A program made the translations under genes and the position numbers. The notes beneath the pieces were generated by a model. That model was not told the DNA's origin. It did no database searches and was given only the letters and a program-made list of their open reading frames with translations. From Lachnospiraceae bacterium (GTDB taxonomy: Bacteria > Bacillota > Clostridia > Lachnospirales > Lachnospiraceae): DNA of 64,000 bases. The stretch is from the NCBI GenBank assembly GCA_017517305.1, contig JAFWZV010000010.1, positions 1-64,000 of the forward strand, written 5' to 3'. Below are positions 43,401-53,053 of the stretch, piece by piece (position 1 is the first letter of the stretch; each line of letters begins with the position of its first letter).

Positions 43401-46400
43401 AGCTGGTATATTACTTCACAGATGAAGATGGTAATACAAAGAGTGAGTTTAATGGAGAGGTTAAGCTTCTTAAGAATGCAATGACTAATAATTATACAGC
43501 AACTGTTACCATAGGTACAGGTGTATCAGGACAGCTTGTTGTTTATGCAGTTGATACAACTGGTAATCCTTCAGGACAGAGTAAGGTTAAGCTTACAGAA
43601 GCTATTAATTTTATCAAAGAAGGACAGTCAGCTGAGAACTATTATGAGTGGATGATTGAGAATACAATTAAGTCTGCAGACATAGTAGTTACAGATTTGA
43701 ATGGTAATGGTACTGATTCTGGCGTCTGGTACAATGGATTGAATTTCAATGTACTTGCGGTAGATTCAGATAGTGGAGTTAATAAAATTACTTGGAGCAT
43801 TACTGACCCAACAGGAACAGTTACTCCTATAACTGAAAGTGCACATGATAGTGTTGCAATGGTTATTAATCAGACTAAGAAGGGTGAAGCTACATCATAT
43901 GGTAAGCTTACTGCATATGATTTCAATACCTCTATATCAGGTGAGGACGCTTTGGTTGGTGAGTATTATGTAACAGCAGTGTTATATGATAATGCAGGTA
44001 ATAGTGTTCCATTAGAAGATAAGGGACCTTTCCTCTTCGATGGTAAGGCACCTCGTATTGAATGTGATGACTATGAAGCAGAGGGTGATGAATATCTCTC
44101 TGGAGTAGTATTTGATTTCAATGTAACTGAGGGTGAAAATGAAAGTGGTGTTGCAACAGTACAGCTTTACTATGGTTCAGAAAGCGAAGAAACCTTACTT
44201 GGCAACTGGGGACCACAGGATAGCTATTCCAAGGAGATTACTTCCAATGGTACTTATATTGTTGTAGCAACAGACGTTGCAGGTAACGTTGCAAGAAGAG
44301 AAGTTACATTTAGTGGAATATCAGATGTTATTCCAACAGAACCAATAATTCAAGTAGATGGAACATTGGGTAATGATAATTGGTACATTGAGGAATTACC
44401 TACAGTAACTATTCTTTCAGAGGATGAAACTACTGATGGTGTACCTGTTACAACAACCTACAAGCTTACAGTTGGTGGCAATCAGATTCAGGCCAATGTT
44501 GATGATGAGGAAGAGGTAATAAATATTACCAGTGAAGGTGAAATCCTTCTTGAGGCATGGAGTAAGAGTAAGGCTGATTGTACTAGTGCTGTTGTTTCAA
44601 AGAATATAAAGATTGATATTAATGGACCTAAGATTACAATTACAGATTCTTCAGTGGATTCAGAGGGTAATACATTGATAAAGTTCACAGTAACTGATGA
44701 GATTAGTGGAGTGGATCCTGAAGAAGTATATGTAAATGGTGAAAAGGTTCAGGTGACAGAGGATGCTGGTGTTGTTACTGGAAGCTTTGTTGCAAACAAT
44801 GACCAGACATATAGTATTGTAGCAAGTGATATTGCTGGTAACGAGTCTGATGCTACAGACTTTGCACCTTTAACTCTTAAGGTTAGTCCAGTAATAAATA
44901 TTACTCCAACAGGAGCATATATTGATGCAAAGGTAATAGCAGGAACATATCCAATATCAGATTGTTATATTGCTTACAAGAAGGCAAGCGAGAATGATTA
45001 TGATACTGCATTAAGCAATAAGCACAAGGAAGATTACGGTATTAGCATGGATTATACCTTCAGAAACCTTGACTCAGATACTGTATATGATTATAGAGTT
45101 TATGCTATAGCTTCAAATTCTAATGAGGTTAAGGTTGTAGAGGGAAGCTTTAGAACAGCAGACCTTACATCAACTGCTACAGTATATGGTAGTGTAACCT
45201 ATGCGGAGGATATTCCTGATGCATATAAGACATATCCGGTTTATGTAGCTTTGTATGATGCAAATACAGTAATTGCAGGTGTTCAGCTTGAAACTGCTGA
45301 TGATGTTGATTACATTTTCAAGAATGTAGCTGACGGAAATTATAGAATAGTTGCATCAAATGGAATGCTTAATGAAGTTAGTACAGTAACAGTAACAAAG
45401 GGTGGTATTTCATATCCTACTGATTACGCAGCTAAGGGCGGAGTACATTTTGTGTTAGATGGATTAAGTACTGATGTTGTAGTTGAGGATAACTCAATTA
45501 GTATAACTGCAGATGGACTTGATAAGATATACAATACAGCACTCTATAACGGAAATGTTACAGACGAGGATCTTGAGGTTGTAGAAGCTGGTGGTACTGT
45601 AAATATTACACTTTACGCAAGCTACATCAACGTGAGTGGAGTTGATAAGACAACAGAGAGTATATTTATAGATAAGATAGGCAAGAATGGTATTATCGAG
45701 AGATATATTCAGCTTTATGTGGTTAAGGAAGTTAAGGATGTTGATGGAAAGCTGGTAAATGGTACTCCAACTAATATCACAAGACTTGCAGAGCCAGTTA
45801 CAATATCATTCCCATTAGGCGATTTGTCAGGACAGAAGGTTTATGTAGCATCTGTTCACCAGAGTGGAAATGATTATGCATATATTAACTGGGCTGGATC
45901 AGATGTAACATTATCACAGAATTATGTGACTATATCTACAGACAGGTTCTCAGTATACGCACTTTATAGACTTATTGAGACTAAGAAGGAGTATACAGTT
46001 AAGTGGATAGATGGTGATGGTAATATTATGAAGACTGAGACTGTTGTTGAGGGTAATGCAGCAACACCGCCAGTTGAGATACCTAAGAAGGCAGAAACTG
46101 AGAAGTACACATATGAATTCTCTGGTTGGGATACAGATTATAGCAAGATTGGTAAGGATACAGTTATCTCAGCTTGGTTCGTAGCTAAGGAGAAGGAGGT
46201 TACCCCACCACCAACTACTGAACCACCGGCTACTGAGGCACCAACTACTGAAGCACCAAAGGATGACAATAATAAGAATGACGGTAAGGATGATATAACT
46301 AAGGAACCTACAAACTATCCATATATGGGTTCTGGTATATCACCTCAGACTGGAGATGAGATGCCAATCATAGCACTTATTGCACTTATGATTATCTCAG

Positions 46401-46444
46401 CATCTGGTATGGTTGTACTTAACAAAAAGAAAAAAGAAGAATAA
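40415..46444 (+). CDS. Giant cell-wall-anchored surface protein (2009 residues)
   Basis: ATG behind GAGGTGGGAG. The N-terminus has two hydrophobic stretches (about 24-42 and 50-68); the second, ending near SSANV, likely serves as an extended signal peptide. A Thr/Glu-rich linker follows (about 80-195), then a long string of beta-sandwich Ig-like and MBG-like segments (LTVTTSLAEGSSDSILFGQE; NGTYIVVATDVAGNVARREV; DQTYSIVASDIAGNESDATD), an InlB B-repeat-like domain (about 1858-1925, EYTVKWIDGDGN...FSGWDTDYSKIG), a Pro/Thr stalk, and the sorting signal PQTGDE at 1977-1982 with hydrophobic helix and Lys tail. The role is probably adhesion or glycan binding on the cell surface. A SigD-like promoter suggests co-expression with motility. 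Confidence 0.82.
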   Translation: MNFKDKLTKKLLETGKKHRLLVYPTLALVAIITAISHAVYWGRGNGKRFVASAMIMVMLFTQSLFLTSSANVTTDEGQAGTSTEISSQIPDGPVATDNGELNVVSVESTDSTTEATTESTSMDIINPDELNQIMNNTEATTEEASDNTTEAIADGQNVQDTTETVADGHEVQDTTEAEVGASTESTEATGENPTSVLTNTQFGLNGDTTETPTPQGNIVNIYRVDENNVAQGIIPIASHNYGFNAVADDDTVIDLDLPAAATVLAAYAGENQDPSHFKINGLYEDVKCDGISYAGDKIRVKKNASGTYNIYCKITRTAYPVIIDVDGQTVKDVATADANAALGTINPTATYNVPAKDANIYKGCEGEGAYGWGKNYIGLKYDDVHHDVNASITIDDATLSTTYIELKASWEMQTVTVTYDFVSDADEHIEIEGEQNTTKTYQYDDSKVLPLNGDTVKTTNEGYYLVGWSEDGSATVKYKVDGEYINSKDLVTKGADIKADPNMVGKTLTAVWAYKNNTLVATGNGVVSGKSTVTVTGTYGNSVNSIISAKYEKDGKANFGLLISDTDIANALKNYGIVIKPYESANGIVSSYSISGDLDNITDPAGATINLTLTDYNRPDGDQTFPCKLIIVSNQREVSLDPTTIKHHNNNGIPKKEYDGNDIIKVNTQADVNEKVGSDDVYVTFDEQAILDNANAGEGKAITLSNVKLDGDQADMYKLTDLVDGSTTLRVEGIATVTRIALTVTTSLAEGSSDSILFGQESPVYTVDIASPSLLAPNDLTRYNKLDSAAAKEAFMKQVIGFTGTWDTTRTLYSPANSYTITPVFSSAGVNYSVDATGITKTFTVGRDSGDGHYALSPEPVNGYYPKLTITASGGKYERVRLITDESDIAEGSTPSEVVNMFSESVTITDDMTNGTIMFQMYDNDTGAITYPVKLTGINIDGSGPTLVDYTVSPNVKYFNEYKFGSYYHAQTIEGTLVESVDITFDYHTDDSECDKLVYYFTDEDGNTKSEFNGEVKLLKNAMTNNYTATVTIGTGVSGQLVVYAVDTTGNPSGQSKVKLTEAINFIKEGQSAENYYEWMIENTIKSADIVVTDLNGNGTDSGVWYNGLNFNVLAVDSDSGVNKITWSITDPTGTVTPITESAHDSVAMVINQTKKGEATSYGKLTAYDFNTSISGEDALVGEYYVTAVLYDNAGNSVPLEDKGPFLFDGKAPRIECDDYEAEGDEYLSGVVFDFNVTEGENESGVATVQLYYGSESEETLLGNWGPQDSYSKEITSNGTYIVVATDVAGNVARREVTFSGISDVIPTEPIIQVDGTLGNDNWYIEELPTVTILSEDETTDGVPVTTTYKLTVGGNQIQANVDDEEEVINITSEGEILLEAWSKSKADCTSAVVSKNIKIDINGPKITITDSSVDSEGNTLIKFTVTDEISGVDPEEVYVNGEKVQVTEDAGVVTGSFVANNDQTYSIVASDIAGNESDATDFAPLTLKVSPVINITPTGAYIDAKVIAGTYPISDCYIAYKKASENDYDTALSNKHKEDYGISMDYTFRNLDSDTVYDYRVYAIASNSNEVKVVEGSFRTADLTSTATVYGSVTYAEDIPDAYKTYPVYVALYDANTVIAGVQLETADDVDYIFKNVADGNYRIVASNGMLNEVSTVTVTKGGISYPTDYAAKGGVHFVLDGLSTDVVVEDNSISITADGLDKIYNTALYNGNVTDEDLEVVEAGGTVNITLYASYINVSGVDKTTESIFIDKIGKNGIIERYIQLYVVKEVKDVDGKLVNGTPTNITRLAEPVTISFPLGDLSGQKVYVASVHQSGNDYAYINWAGSDVTLSQNYVTISTDRFSVYALYRLIETKKEYTVKWIDGDGNIMKTETVVEGNAATPPVEIPKKAETEKYTYEFSGWDTDYSKIGKDTVISAWFVAKEKEVTPPPTTEPPATEAPTTEAPKDDNNKNDGKDDITKEPTNYPYMGSGISPQTGDEMPIIALIALMIISASGMVVLNKKKKEE

Positions 46445-46539
46445 AAAATAGACATAATTTTCCATACATATTATTTTAAGTATTTCAAATAATACTATTA
46501 AGACAAAAAGTCTTAATAAATATATGGAGGTAAATTACA

Positions 46540-46746
46540 ATGTCAAACACAAATTCAAACAATTATGCTGCACCAAATGCAAAGGAAGCAATGAATAAGT
46601 TCAAGATGGAGGTTGCTAGTGAGCTCGGTATTAACCTTAAGCAGGGTTACAATGGCGATTTAACATCTCGTGAGAACGGTTCAATCGGTGGAGAGATGGT
46701 AAGACAGATGATTAAGAGACAGCAGGAGCAGATGTCAAATAAGTAA
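46540..46746 (+). CDS. Alpha/beta-type small acid-soluble spore protein
   Basis: The 68-residue protein has the SASP signatures KFKMEVASELGINLKQGYNGDLTSRENGS and GSIGGEMVRQMI. These coat spore DNA and protect it from UV; the EVASE segment resembles the site cut by the germination protease GPR. ATGGAGG lies 9 bases ahead of the ATG. CATATTA (46467-46473) resembles a SigG -10, but no good -35 is found. ATTAAGAC and GTCTTAAT (46497-46517) form an 8-bp leader hairpin. Presence implies spore-forming ability or recent loss. Confidence 0.93.
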   Translation: MSNTNSNNYAAPNAKEAMNKFKMEVASELGINLKQGYNGDLTSRENGSIGGEMVRQMIKRQQEQMSNK

Positions 46747-46781
46747 TTATTAGACTATAGCTTAATGTAATCATCAAATAT

Positions 46782-46847
46782 AAAGGCTTGTTTAATTATA
46801 TGTAATTATTTAAGTAATAAATGCATATATATTAGACAGGCCTTTTT
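46782..46847 (+). terminator. Terminator of the SASP gene
   Basis: AAAGGCTTGTTTAAT (46782-46796) pairs with ATTAGACAGGCCTTT (46831-46845), 15 pairs including two G-U, with a 34-base loop and T-run. Confidence 0.8.
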
Positions 46848-46926
46848 CTGTGTAAGAAATAGTTTACTATCTAAAACTTTAAACTAATGGTACAGTATTT
46901 TATCAAGGATATTTAGTGAAAAAATA

Positions 46927-46955
46927 TAGACTTGTCTTAATTCTTGTGTTATAAT
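46927..46955 (+). promoter_or_regulatory. Promoter of tig-clpP-clpX
   Basis: TAGACT (46927-46932), 17 bases, TATAAT (46950-46955) with extended TGT. No CIRCE or CtsR-like box is apparent near it. Confidence 0.65.
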
Positions 46956-46996
46956 CCAAGGAATAGTGCGTTTTGCAATATAAGGAGGAAAGACGA

Positions 46997-48283
46997 ATGA
47001 GTTTATCAGTTGAAAAATTAGAAGGAAGCATGGCGAAGCTTACTATTGAAGTGCCAGCAGAAGAATTTGAGAAGGCTATGACAGCTGCTTATCATAAGCA
47101 GAAGAATCAGATTGCTATTCAGGGTTTCAGAAAGGGTAAAGTTCCACAGGCTATGATTGAGAAGATGTATGGTCCTGAGGTATTCTATGATGAAGCTGCA
47201 AATAGACTTATTAATGAATACTATCCAAAGGAATTAGAAAACTGTGAGGAAGATATAGTTTCTAATCCAGAGATAGATGTAGAGCAGATTGGTAAGGGCA
47301 AGAGCTTTATCTTTACTGCAGTAGTTGCAATTAAGCCAGAGATTAAGATTGGTGATTATAAGGGTGTTGAGATTGAGAAGATTCCTACAGAGGTAACTGA
47401 GGATGAGATTCAGGCTGAGCTTTTAAAGGCACAGAAGGAAAACTCAAGAATAGTACCAGTTGAGGATAGAGCAGCACAGATGGATGATGAGGTTCTTATT
47501 AACTTTGACGGTTATATGGACGGTGAGGCTTTTGAAGGTGGAAAGGGTGAGAACTATAAGCTTACTCTTGGCTCACATTCATTTATCGATACATTTGAGG
47601 ATCAGATTGTTGGTAAGAAGATTGGTGATAGCTTTGATGTTAATGTTACATTCCCAGAGGAGTATCATGCAGCTGATCTTGCAGGTAAGCCAGCAGTATT
47701 TAAGGTTGAGCTTCTTGGAATTAATGCAATTGAATTACCAGAATTAGATGATGAGTTTGCAGCAGAGGTTTCTTCATTTGAGACATTTGCAGAATACAAG
47801 GAAGATGTAAAGAAGGTACTTGAGGTTAAGAAGGAGAAGCAGGTTAAGTCAGAGAAGCAGGCAAAGATTCTTGAGAAGCTTTCTGAGACAGCTGAGGTTG
47901 AGCTTCCTGAGGCTATGGTTGAGTATCAGCAGGAGCAGATGTTCGCAGAGTTTGAGCAGAGCATGATGTATCAGGGTCTTCAGATGGAGCAGTACTTAAA
48001 GCTTACTAATACATCTAAGGAAGAATTACTTGAGAGAATTAAGCCAGATGCTGTTGCAAGAATCAAGACAGGCCTTATCCTTGAGGAGGTTGTAAAGCTT
48101 GAGGGCATTACAGCTACAGATGAGGAGTTTGAGGAGCAGCTTAAGAACATGGCTAACGCTTATCAGATGGATGTTGAGAAGATTAGAGAGATTATGGGAG
48201 ATAAGGAAGCAGATTCAATTAAGAAGGATGTTTGCTCTAGAAAGGCTCTTGATTTCTTAGTAGAGAATTGCAAGGAGGTATAA
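46997..48283 (+). CDS. tig: Trigger factor
   Basis: Trigger factor is the ribosome-bound chaperone and prolyl isomerase. ATG 46997 follows AAGGAGG; an upstream TTG at 46973 has no site. The 428-residue protein shows the ribosome-binding motif QGFRKGKVPQAMIEKMYG, a PPIase domain (MDDEVLINFDGYMDGEAFEGG, FPEEYHAADLAGKPAVFKVE) and a helical C-terminal chaperone domain. clpP follows 3 bases after its stop, the usual order. Confidence 0.96.
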   Translation: MSLSVEKLEGSMAKLTIEVPAEEFEKAMTAAYHKQKNQIAIQGFRKGKVPQAMIEKMYGPEVFYDEAANRLINEYYPKELENCEEDIVSNPEIDVEQIGKGKSFIFTAVVAIKPEIKIGDYKGVEIEKIPTEVTEDEIQAELLKAQKENSRIVPVEDRAAQMDDEVLINFDGYMDGEAFEGGKGENYKLTLGSHSFIDTFEDQIVGKKIGDSFDVNVTFPEEYHAADLAGKPAVFKVELLGINAIELPELDDEFAAEVSSFETFAEYKEDVKKVLEVKKEKQVKSEKQAKILEKLSETAEVELPEAMVEYQQEQMFAEFEQSMMYQGLQMEQYLKLTNTSKEELLERIKPDAVARIKTGLILEEVVKLEGITATDEEFEEQLKNMANAYQMDVEKIREIMGDKEADSIKKDVCSRKALDFLVENCKEV

Positions 48284-48286
48284 TCC

Positions 48287-48871
48287 ATGTCATTAGTGCC
48301 TATGGTGGTTGAGCAAACCAGTAGAGGTGAGCGCTCATACGATATTTATTCAAGACTTTTAAAGGATAGAATAATATTTTTGGGAGACCAGGTAAATGAT
48401 ACTACTGCAAGTCTGGTTATTGCACAGTTATTATTTCTTGAGTCAGAGGATCCTACAAAGGATATAAGCCTTTACATTAACAGTCCAGGTGGCTCAGTTA
48501 GTGCAGGTATGGGTATATACGATACAATGAATTATATTAAGTGTGATGTTTCAACAATCTGTGTTGGAATGGCTGCAAGTATGGGAGCATTTCTTCTTGC
48601 AGGTGGTGCAAAGGGTAAGAGATATGCACTTCCTAATTCAGAGATTATGATACATCAGCCTTTAGGTGGTACAAAGGGTCAGGCATCAGATATTAAGATT
48701 CATGCTGATCATATTATTAAGACAAGAACAAAGCTTAACACTCTGTTGAGTGAGGCAACAGGAAAGCCACTTGATATAATTGAGAGAGACACTGAGAGAG
48801 ATAATTTTTTAAGTGCGCAGGAGGCTTTAGAATATGGTCTTATAGATCATGTTGTAACAAGCAGACAATAA
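48287..48871 (+). CDS. clpP: ATP-dependent Clp protease proteolytic subunit
   Basis: The 194-residue serine peptidase shows the catalytic Ser in [16 protein letters not shown], the His in [11 protein letters not shown], and the downstream Asp in ERDTERDNF. It forms the two-ring chamber fed by ClpX, encoded 21 bases later. GCAAGGAGG lies inside the end of tig, so translation is tightly linked. Confidence 0.97.
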   Translation: MSLVPMVVEQTSRGERSYDIYSRLLKDRIIFLGDQVNDTTASLVIAQLLFLESEDPTKDISLYINSPGGSVSAGMGIYDTMNYIKCDVSTICVGMAASMGAFLLAGGAKGKRYALPNSEIMIHQPLGGTKGQASDIKIHADHIIKTRTKLNTLLSEATGKPLDIIERDTERDNFLSAQEALEYGLIDHVVTSRQ

Positions 48872-48892
48872 ATTAAAAGAGGTGGCTGAAAT

Positions 48893-50191
48893 ATGGCTAA
48901 TCGTACAGACGATAGAAAAAAACCAAGATGCTCCTTCTGTAATAAGTCACAGGAGCAGGTTAGAAAGTTAATAGCAGGTCACAATGTATATATATGTGAT
49001 GAGTGTGTTGATATATGTTCAGAGATAATTCAGGATGAATTTGAGGCTGACTATATTGATACAGACATTAATTTATTGAAGCCAAAGGAAATTAAAGAAT
49101 TTCTTGATGATTATGTGGTTGGTCAGGAAGCTGCCAAAAAGGTGCTTTCTGTTGCAGTGTATAATCATTATAAGAGAATTTTGGCTGAGAAGGATTTTGA
49201 TGTTGAACTTCAGAAGAGTAATATTATTATGATAGGACCTACTGGTTCAGGTAAGACATATCTTGCCCAGACCTTGGCGAAGCTTCTGAATGTTCCATTT
49301 GCTATAGCTGATGCAACCACACTTACTGAGGCTGGTTATGTTGGTGAAGATGTTGAGAATATTCTTTTAAAGCTTATTCAGGCGGCAGATTATGATATTG
49401 ACAGAGCACAGTGTGGTATCATTTACATTGATGAGATTGATAAGATTACGAAGAAGTCTGAGAATGTTTCTATAACAAGAGACGTATCAGGTGAGGGTGT
49501 ACAGCAGGCACTTCTTAAGATTATTGAAGGAACTGTTGCATCTGTTCCACCACAGGGTGGACGTAAGCATCCAAATCAGGAATTTATACAGATTGATACA
49601 ACTAATATCTTATTTATCTGTGGTGGTGCCTTTGAGGGCATGGATAAGATAATAGAGAATAGAGTTGGTAAGAAGTCTATAGGCTTTAATGCTAATGTAA
49701 TTTCTAAGACTAAGGAGCAGGATAACGAGTTACTTAAGCTTGTTCAGCCAGGTGACTTTATAAAGTATGGACTTATTCCAGAGTTTATAGGAAGAGTACC
49801 TGTATCAGTTACATTAGATTTACTTGATGAGGAAGCATTAGTTCGTATTTTGTCAGAGCCAAAGAGTGCTATATGTAAGCAGTATATGAAGCTCTTTGAA
49901 TTAGATGGAGTTGAGCTTGAGTTTGAGCACAAGGCTTTACTTGCTATAGCCAAAGAGGCTATGGACCGTAAGACTGGTGCAAGAGGACTTAGATCCATTA
50001 TTGAAAAAGTTGTTATGGACCTAATGTATGAGATTCCAACAGATGAGTACATCGAGAAATGTGTTATAACAGAGGAAGTTGTGACAGATGGAGCAGATCC
50101 TATAGTTACTTATTCTGACAAGCCAAGAGCTAAGAAGAATAATAACTTCCGTAGACATATTAGAACAAGCAGTGCAGATAGCATAGCTTAA
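48893..50191 (+). CDS. clpX: ATP-dependent Clp protease ATP-binding subunit ClpX
   Basis: The 432-residue unfoldase has an N-terminal zinc domain CSFCNKSQ...CDECVDIC, Walker [11 protein letters not shown], Walker [12 protein letters not shown], the pore loop [11 protein letters not shown] and sensor 2 [14 protein letters not shown]. It selects substrates for ClpP. AGAGGTGG is the ribosome binding site. A hairpin ends the tig-clpP-clpX part before engB. Confidence 0.97.
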   Translation: MANRTDDRKKPRCSFCNKSQEQVRKLIAGHNVYICDECVDICSEIIQDEFEADYIDTDINLLKPKEIKEFLDDYVVGQEAAKKVLSVAVYNHYKRILAEKDFDVELQKSNIIMIGPTGSGKTYLAQTLAKLLNVPFAIADATTLTEAGYVGEDVENILLKLIQAADYDIDRAQCGIIYIDEIDKITKKSENVSITRDVSGEGVQQALLKIIEGTVASVPPQGGRKHPNQEFIQIDTTNILFICGGAFEGMDKIIENRVGKKSIGFNANVISKTKEQDNELLKLVQPGDFIKYGLIPEFIGRVPVSVTLDLLDEEALVRILSEPKSAICKQYMKLFELDGVELEFEHKALLAIAKEAMDRKTGARGLRSIIEKVVMDLMYEIPTDEYIEKCVITEEVVTDGADPIVTYSDKPRAKKNNNFRRHIRTSSADSIA

Positions 50192-50197
50192 AATTAT

Positions 50198-50237
50198 ATG
50201 GTGAATAGCTTAAGCAATGCTATTCACCATTTATTTT
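50198..50237 (+). terminator. Hairpin/terminator between clpX and engB
   Basis: ATGGTGAATAGC (50198-50209) pairs perfectly with GCTATTCACCAT (50219-50230), 12 bp with a 9-base loop, then TTATTTT. The SD of engB follows directly, so it may attenuate rather than fully stop transcription. Confidence 0.75.
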
Positions 50238-50250
50238 AGGAGGGATAAAA

Positions 50251-50838
50251 ATGGTTATTAAGAGTGCAGAATTAGAAACTGTGTGTGGAATAACAAGTAA
50301 GCTTCCAGATAATGAGCTTCCTGAGATAGCATTTGCAGGAAAGTCCAATGTAGGAAAATCATCATTAATTAATGGTTTGTTAAACAGAAAATCATTGGCT
50401 AGAACCTCATCCTCACCAGGAAAAACACAGACAATTAATTTCTATAATATTAATAAGGAATTATATTTTGTGGATTTGCCGGGATATGGATACGCAAAGG
50501 TTTCTATGGAGATAAGAAATAAATGGGGTAAGATGATAGAAAAGTATTTGAATACTTCAAAGCAGCTTAAAACAGTATTTTTGCTCATAGATATTAGACA
50601 TGCACCTGGAGAAAATGATGTGACAATGTATGATTGGATTGTTGCAAATGGATACAAACCGGTTATTATAGCTACAAAGCTAGACAAAATAAAGAGAAGC
50701 CAGAAGGACAAGTGTATTAAGATAATAAAAGAAAAACTTAAGCTTACTTCTGACACAAAAATAATCCCCTTTTCCGCAGTTTCAAAGCAGGGAAAAGAGG
50801 ATATATGGAATCTTATTCAGTCAACCATAGCTGATTAA
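50251..50838 (+). CDS. engB: Ribosome biogenesis GTPase EngB (YsxC/YihA)
   Basis: The 195-residue GTPase has G1 FAGKSNVGKSSLIN, the switch region TSSSPGKTQTINFY, G3 FVDLPGYGYAK and G4 IATKLDKI. It acts in 50S subunit assembly. AGGAGG precedes the ATG. Its last 26 bases overlap the end of the convergent DUF4364 gene. Confidence 0.95.
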   Translation: MVIKSAELETVCGITSKLPDNELPEIAFAGKSNVGKSSLINGLLNRKSLARTSSSPGKTQTINFYNINKELYFVDLPGYGYAKVSMEIRNKWGKMIEKYLNTSKQLKTVFLLIDIRHAPGENDVTMYDWIVANGYKPVIIATKLDKIKRSQKDKCIKIIKEKLKLTSDTKIIPFSAVSKQGKEDIWNLIQSTIAD

Positions 50839-51331
50839 TCAAATATTCATATATTGCTGAGCTTTTGCCACGCCAGTTGTTGCATATAGTCTCAGCCTGT
50901 GACTTAGTTGGTACATCGAATTTTAAGTCTATTAAGGTTTCGCGTCGGTCCTTAATAATGCATTGTACGGTGTACCAGTTAGAGTCATTGTAAAAATAAT
51001 CTGCATATATTTCAGACTCATTCTTAACATTAATTTTCTCCTGGGATAAGTATTCCAGAATATCCTGTTTAATCGCATAGGGAAGACGATTCTCAAAATA
51101 TGAGAGGGCTTCTTCTCCTTGGGTTGTTATCTTATAGTGAATAGTATCTCTAATAGTATCTGTGGATATAAAGTCACTACTAATCATTTCACTAAGAACT
51201 TCGTGAAGATTAAAAAGATTAGTGTAACCTTTTCCTACAACAAAATTAGATATAAGAGTATTGGTCATTGTATAATCAGTTCTGTCTAGCATAAAAAGAA
51301 CGATTAATTTGTATAATAGTAAACCTTCCAT
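50813..51331 (-). CDS. DUF4364 family protein
   Basis: ATG 51331 follows AGGAGG; the upstream in-frame ATG at 51361 has none. The 172-residue protein has an N-terminal winged-helix-like region (LLLYKLIVLFMLDRTDYTMT, NLFNLHEVLSEMISSDFI, YKITTQGEEALSYFENRLP) and a C-terminal part with NWYTVQCIIKDRRETLIDLKFD. This matches the DUF4364 family of Firmicutes; a DNA-binding role is plausible but unproven. The tail overlaps the engB tail by 26 bases. Confidence 0.8.
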   Translation of the reverse strand: MEGLLLYKLIVLFMLDRTDYTMTNTLISNFVVGKGYTNLFNLHEVLSEMISSDFISTDTIRDTIHYKITTQGEEALSYFENRLPYAIKQDILEYLSQEKINVKNESEIYADYFYNDSNWYTVQCIIKDRRETLIDLKFDVPTKSQAETICNNWRGKSSAIYEYLINQLWLTE

Positions 51332-51359
51332 GGGGTTCCTCCTAAGTAGAGATGTTACC

Positions 51360-51389
51360 ATTATAAAACATTGTAATAAGTAAAATCAA
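51360..51389 (-). promoter_or_regulatory. Promoter of the DUF4364 gene
   Basis: Minus-strand TTGATT (51384-51389), 18 bases, TATAAT (51360-51365), 28 bases before the start codon. Confidence 0.6.
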
Positions 51390-51414
51390 CACAATCGAAA
51401 AATATATTTTTGTG

Positions 51415-51443
51415 TTTACCTTTTTGTATTGATATGTTATCAT
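51415..51443 (+). promoter_or_regulatory. Promoter of rho
   Basis: TTTACC (51415-51420), 17 bases, TATCAT (51438-51443) with extended TGT. It leaves a leader of about 95 bases, AT-rich and without an obvious hairpin. Confidence 0.5.
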
Positions 51444-51543
51444 TACATTGTTTAATTGAGAGTTTAAGAATATCTGGAAATAGTTCAATATTTTACCCAC
51501 AAGATAATTAATAATTACATACTTACATATTAAAGGAGTTATT

Positions 51544-52977
51544 ATGGATTTTAAGAAAATGTCAATTGCCGAATTAAGGCAGTATGCAAAGGATAAGGGA
51601 TTAAGAGGTGTTTCAGCACTTAAGAAACCAGAATTGGTTGATTTACTTGAAAAGGTTGATATGATGACATCTAAGAATGTAGCTAATACTCAAGAAGCTT
51701 CTGAGCAGGAGATGTCAGCTGATAAGTCAGAATCAGTAGAAGCAAAAACTCAGGTGGATAATAAAACAGATAGTACACAAGCACAAGAAAATAAAGCTGT
51801 GGCTTCTAAGCTTATGGTATATGATGGTCAGGAATATGATCCTAATTTGGATAGTGGACAGATGGCTTCTGGAATTCTTGAGGTTATGGAAGGATATGGA
51901 TTTATCAGAAGTGATAATTATCTTCCTGGAGATAAGGATATTTATGTAGGGGCTCCACTTATTAAGAGATTCAACTTAAAAAAGGGTGATATACTTGAAG
52001 GACCAATAAAGGTTAATGATCAAGGTAGTAAGTTTAGCGCACTTCTCTATGTAAAAAGCATTAACGGAATGCTTCCTACTGAAGCGGCAAAGAGAATTCC
52101 TTTTGAACAGCTTACTCCTATATTCCCTGATGAGAGAATAAGACTTGATCAGCCAGGTGCACCTGTATCTATTAGAATAGTTGATTTGCTTTCTCCTATT
52201 GGTAAAGGTCAAAGAGGTATGATTGTATCTCCTCCTAAGGCAGGAAAGACAACATTACTTAAATCAATAGCCAAGAGTATTAGCACTCAGAATAAGGACA
52301 TGCATTTGATTGTTCTTCTTATAGATGAGCGTCCAGAGGAGGTTACTGATATAAGAGAGTCCATAGAAGGAGAAAATGTGGAGGTTATTTACTCTACATT
52401 TGACGAGCTTCCAGAGCATCACAAGAGAGTTTCAGAGATGGTTATGGAGAGAGCTAAGAGGCTTGTAGAGCATGGTAAGGATGTTGTGATTCTTCTTGAT
52501 AGTATTACAAGACTTGCCAGAGCATATAATCTTACTGTTCCACCAAGCGGAAGAACCCTTTCAGGAGGTCTTGATCCTGCAGCACTTCATATGCCTAAGA
52601 AATTTTTCGGTGCAGCTAGAAATATGAGAGAGGGAGGAAGCTTAACTATCCTTGCAACCGCTCTTGTTGACACAGGAAGTCGTATGGATGATGTGGTATT
52701 CGAGGAGTTTAAGGGAACTGGTAATATGGAGCTTGTTCTTGACAGAAAGCTTTCAGAGAGAAGAATATTCCCTGCTATAGATATCGCTAAGTCAGGAACT
52801 AGAAGAGATGACCTTCTTCTTGACCTTGATGAGCAGGAGGTAGTAAATGGTCTTCATAAGGCATTTGCAGGTGTTAGAGCAGAGGAGTCCATAGAGGAAG
52901 TACTTAAATTATTTGTTAAAACTAAGGATAATAAAGAGTTTGTTAACACTGCAAAGAAGATGTTTGTAAAAAAGTAG
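51544..52977 (+). CDS. rho: Transcription termination factor Rho
   Basis: The 477-residue hexameric helicase has an N-terminal Rho_N domain ([17 protein letters not shown]), a Glu/Ser/Gln-rich insert (about 40-90), a cold-shock-like RNA-binding domain ([20 protein letters not shown]) and the ATPase with Walker [41 protein letters not shown] and [28 protein letters not shown] precedes the ATG. It heads the rho-rpmE-DUF1385-prmC-prfA region typical of Lachnospiraceae, though rpmE has its own promoter. Confidence 0.97.
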   Translation: MDFKKMSIAELRQYAKDKGLRGVSALKKPELVDLLEKVDMMTSKNVANTQEASEQEMSADKSESVEAKTQVDNKTDSTQAQENKAVASKLMVYDGQEYDPNLDSGQMASGILEVMEGYGFIRSDNYLPGDKDIYVGAPLIKRFNLKKGDILEGPIKVNDQGSKFSALLYVKSINGMLPTEAAKRIPFEQLTPIFPDERIRLDQPGAPVSIRIVDLLSPIGKGQRGMIVSPPKAGKTTLLKSIAKSISTQNKDMHLIVLLIDERPEEVTDIRESIEGENVEVIYSTFDELPEHHKRVSEMVMERAKRLVEHGKDVVILLDSITRLARAYNLTVPPSGRTLSGGLDPAALHMPKKFFGAARNMREGGSLTILATALVDTGSRMDDVVFEEFKGTGNMELVLDRKLSERRIFPAIDIAKSGTRRDDLLLDLDEQEVVNGLHKAFAGVRAEESIEEVLKLFVKTKDNKEFVNTAKKMFVKK

Positions 52978-53009
52978 CACATTTTATGCTATAAAATGCG
53001 AAAAAGTAC

Positions 53010-53038
53010 TTGAAATGTTAGCATTGCTATGTTAGAAT
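53010..53038 (+). promoter_or_regulatory. Promoter of rpmE
   Basis: TTGAAA (53010-53015), 17 bases, TAGAAT (53033-53038), giving a leader of about 72 bases. Confidence 0.75.
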
Positions 53039-53053
53039 AGCTTTTGTTGTGAG

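Noticed and set aside
52980-52998. CATTTTAT-GCT-ATAAAATG hairpin after rho as terminator
   Set aside because: No T-run follows, the stem is AT-rich, and the loop is only three bases; evidence for termination is weak.
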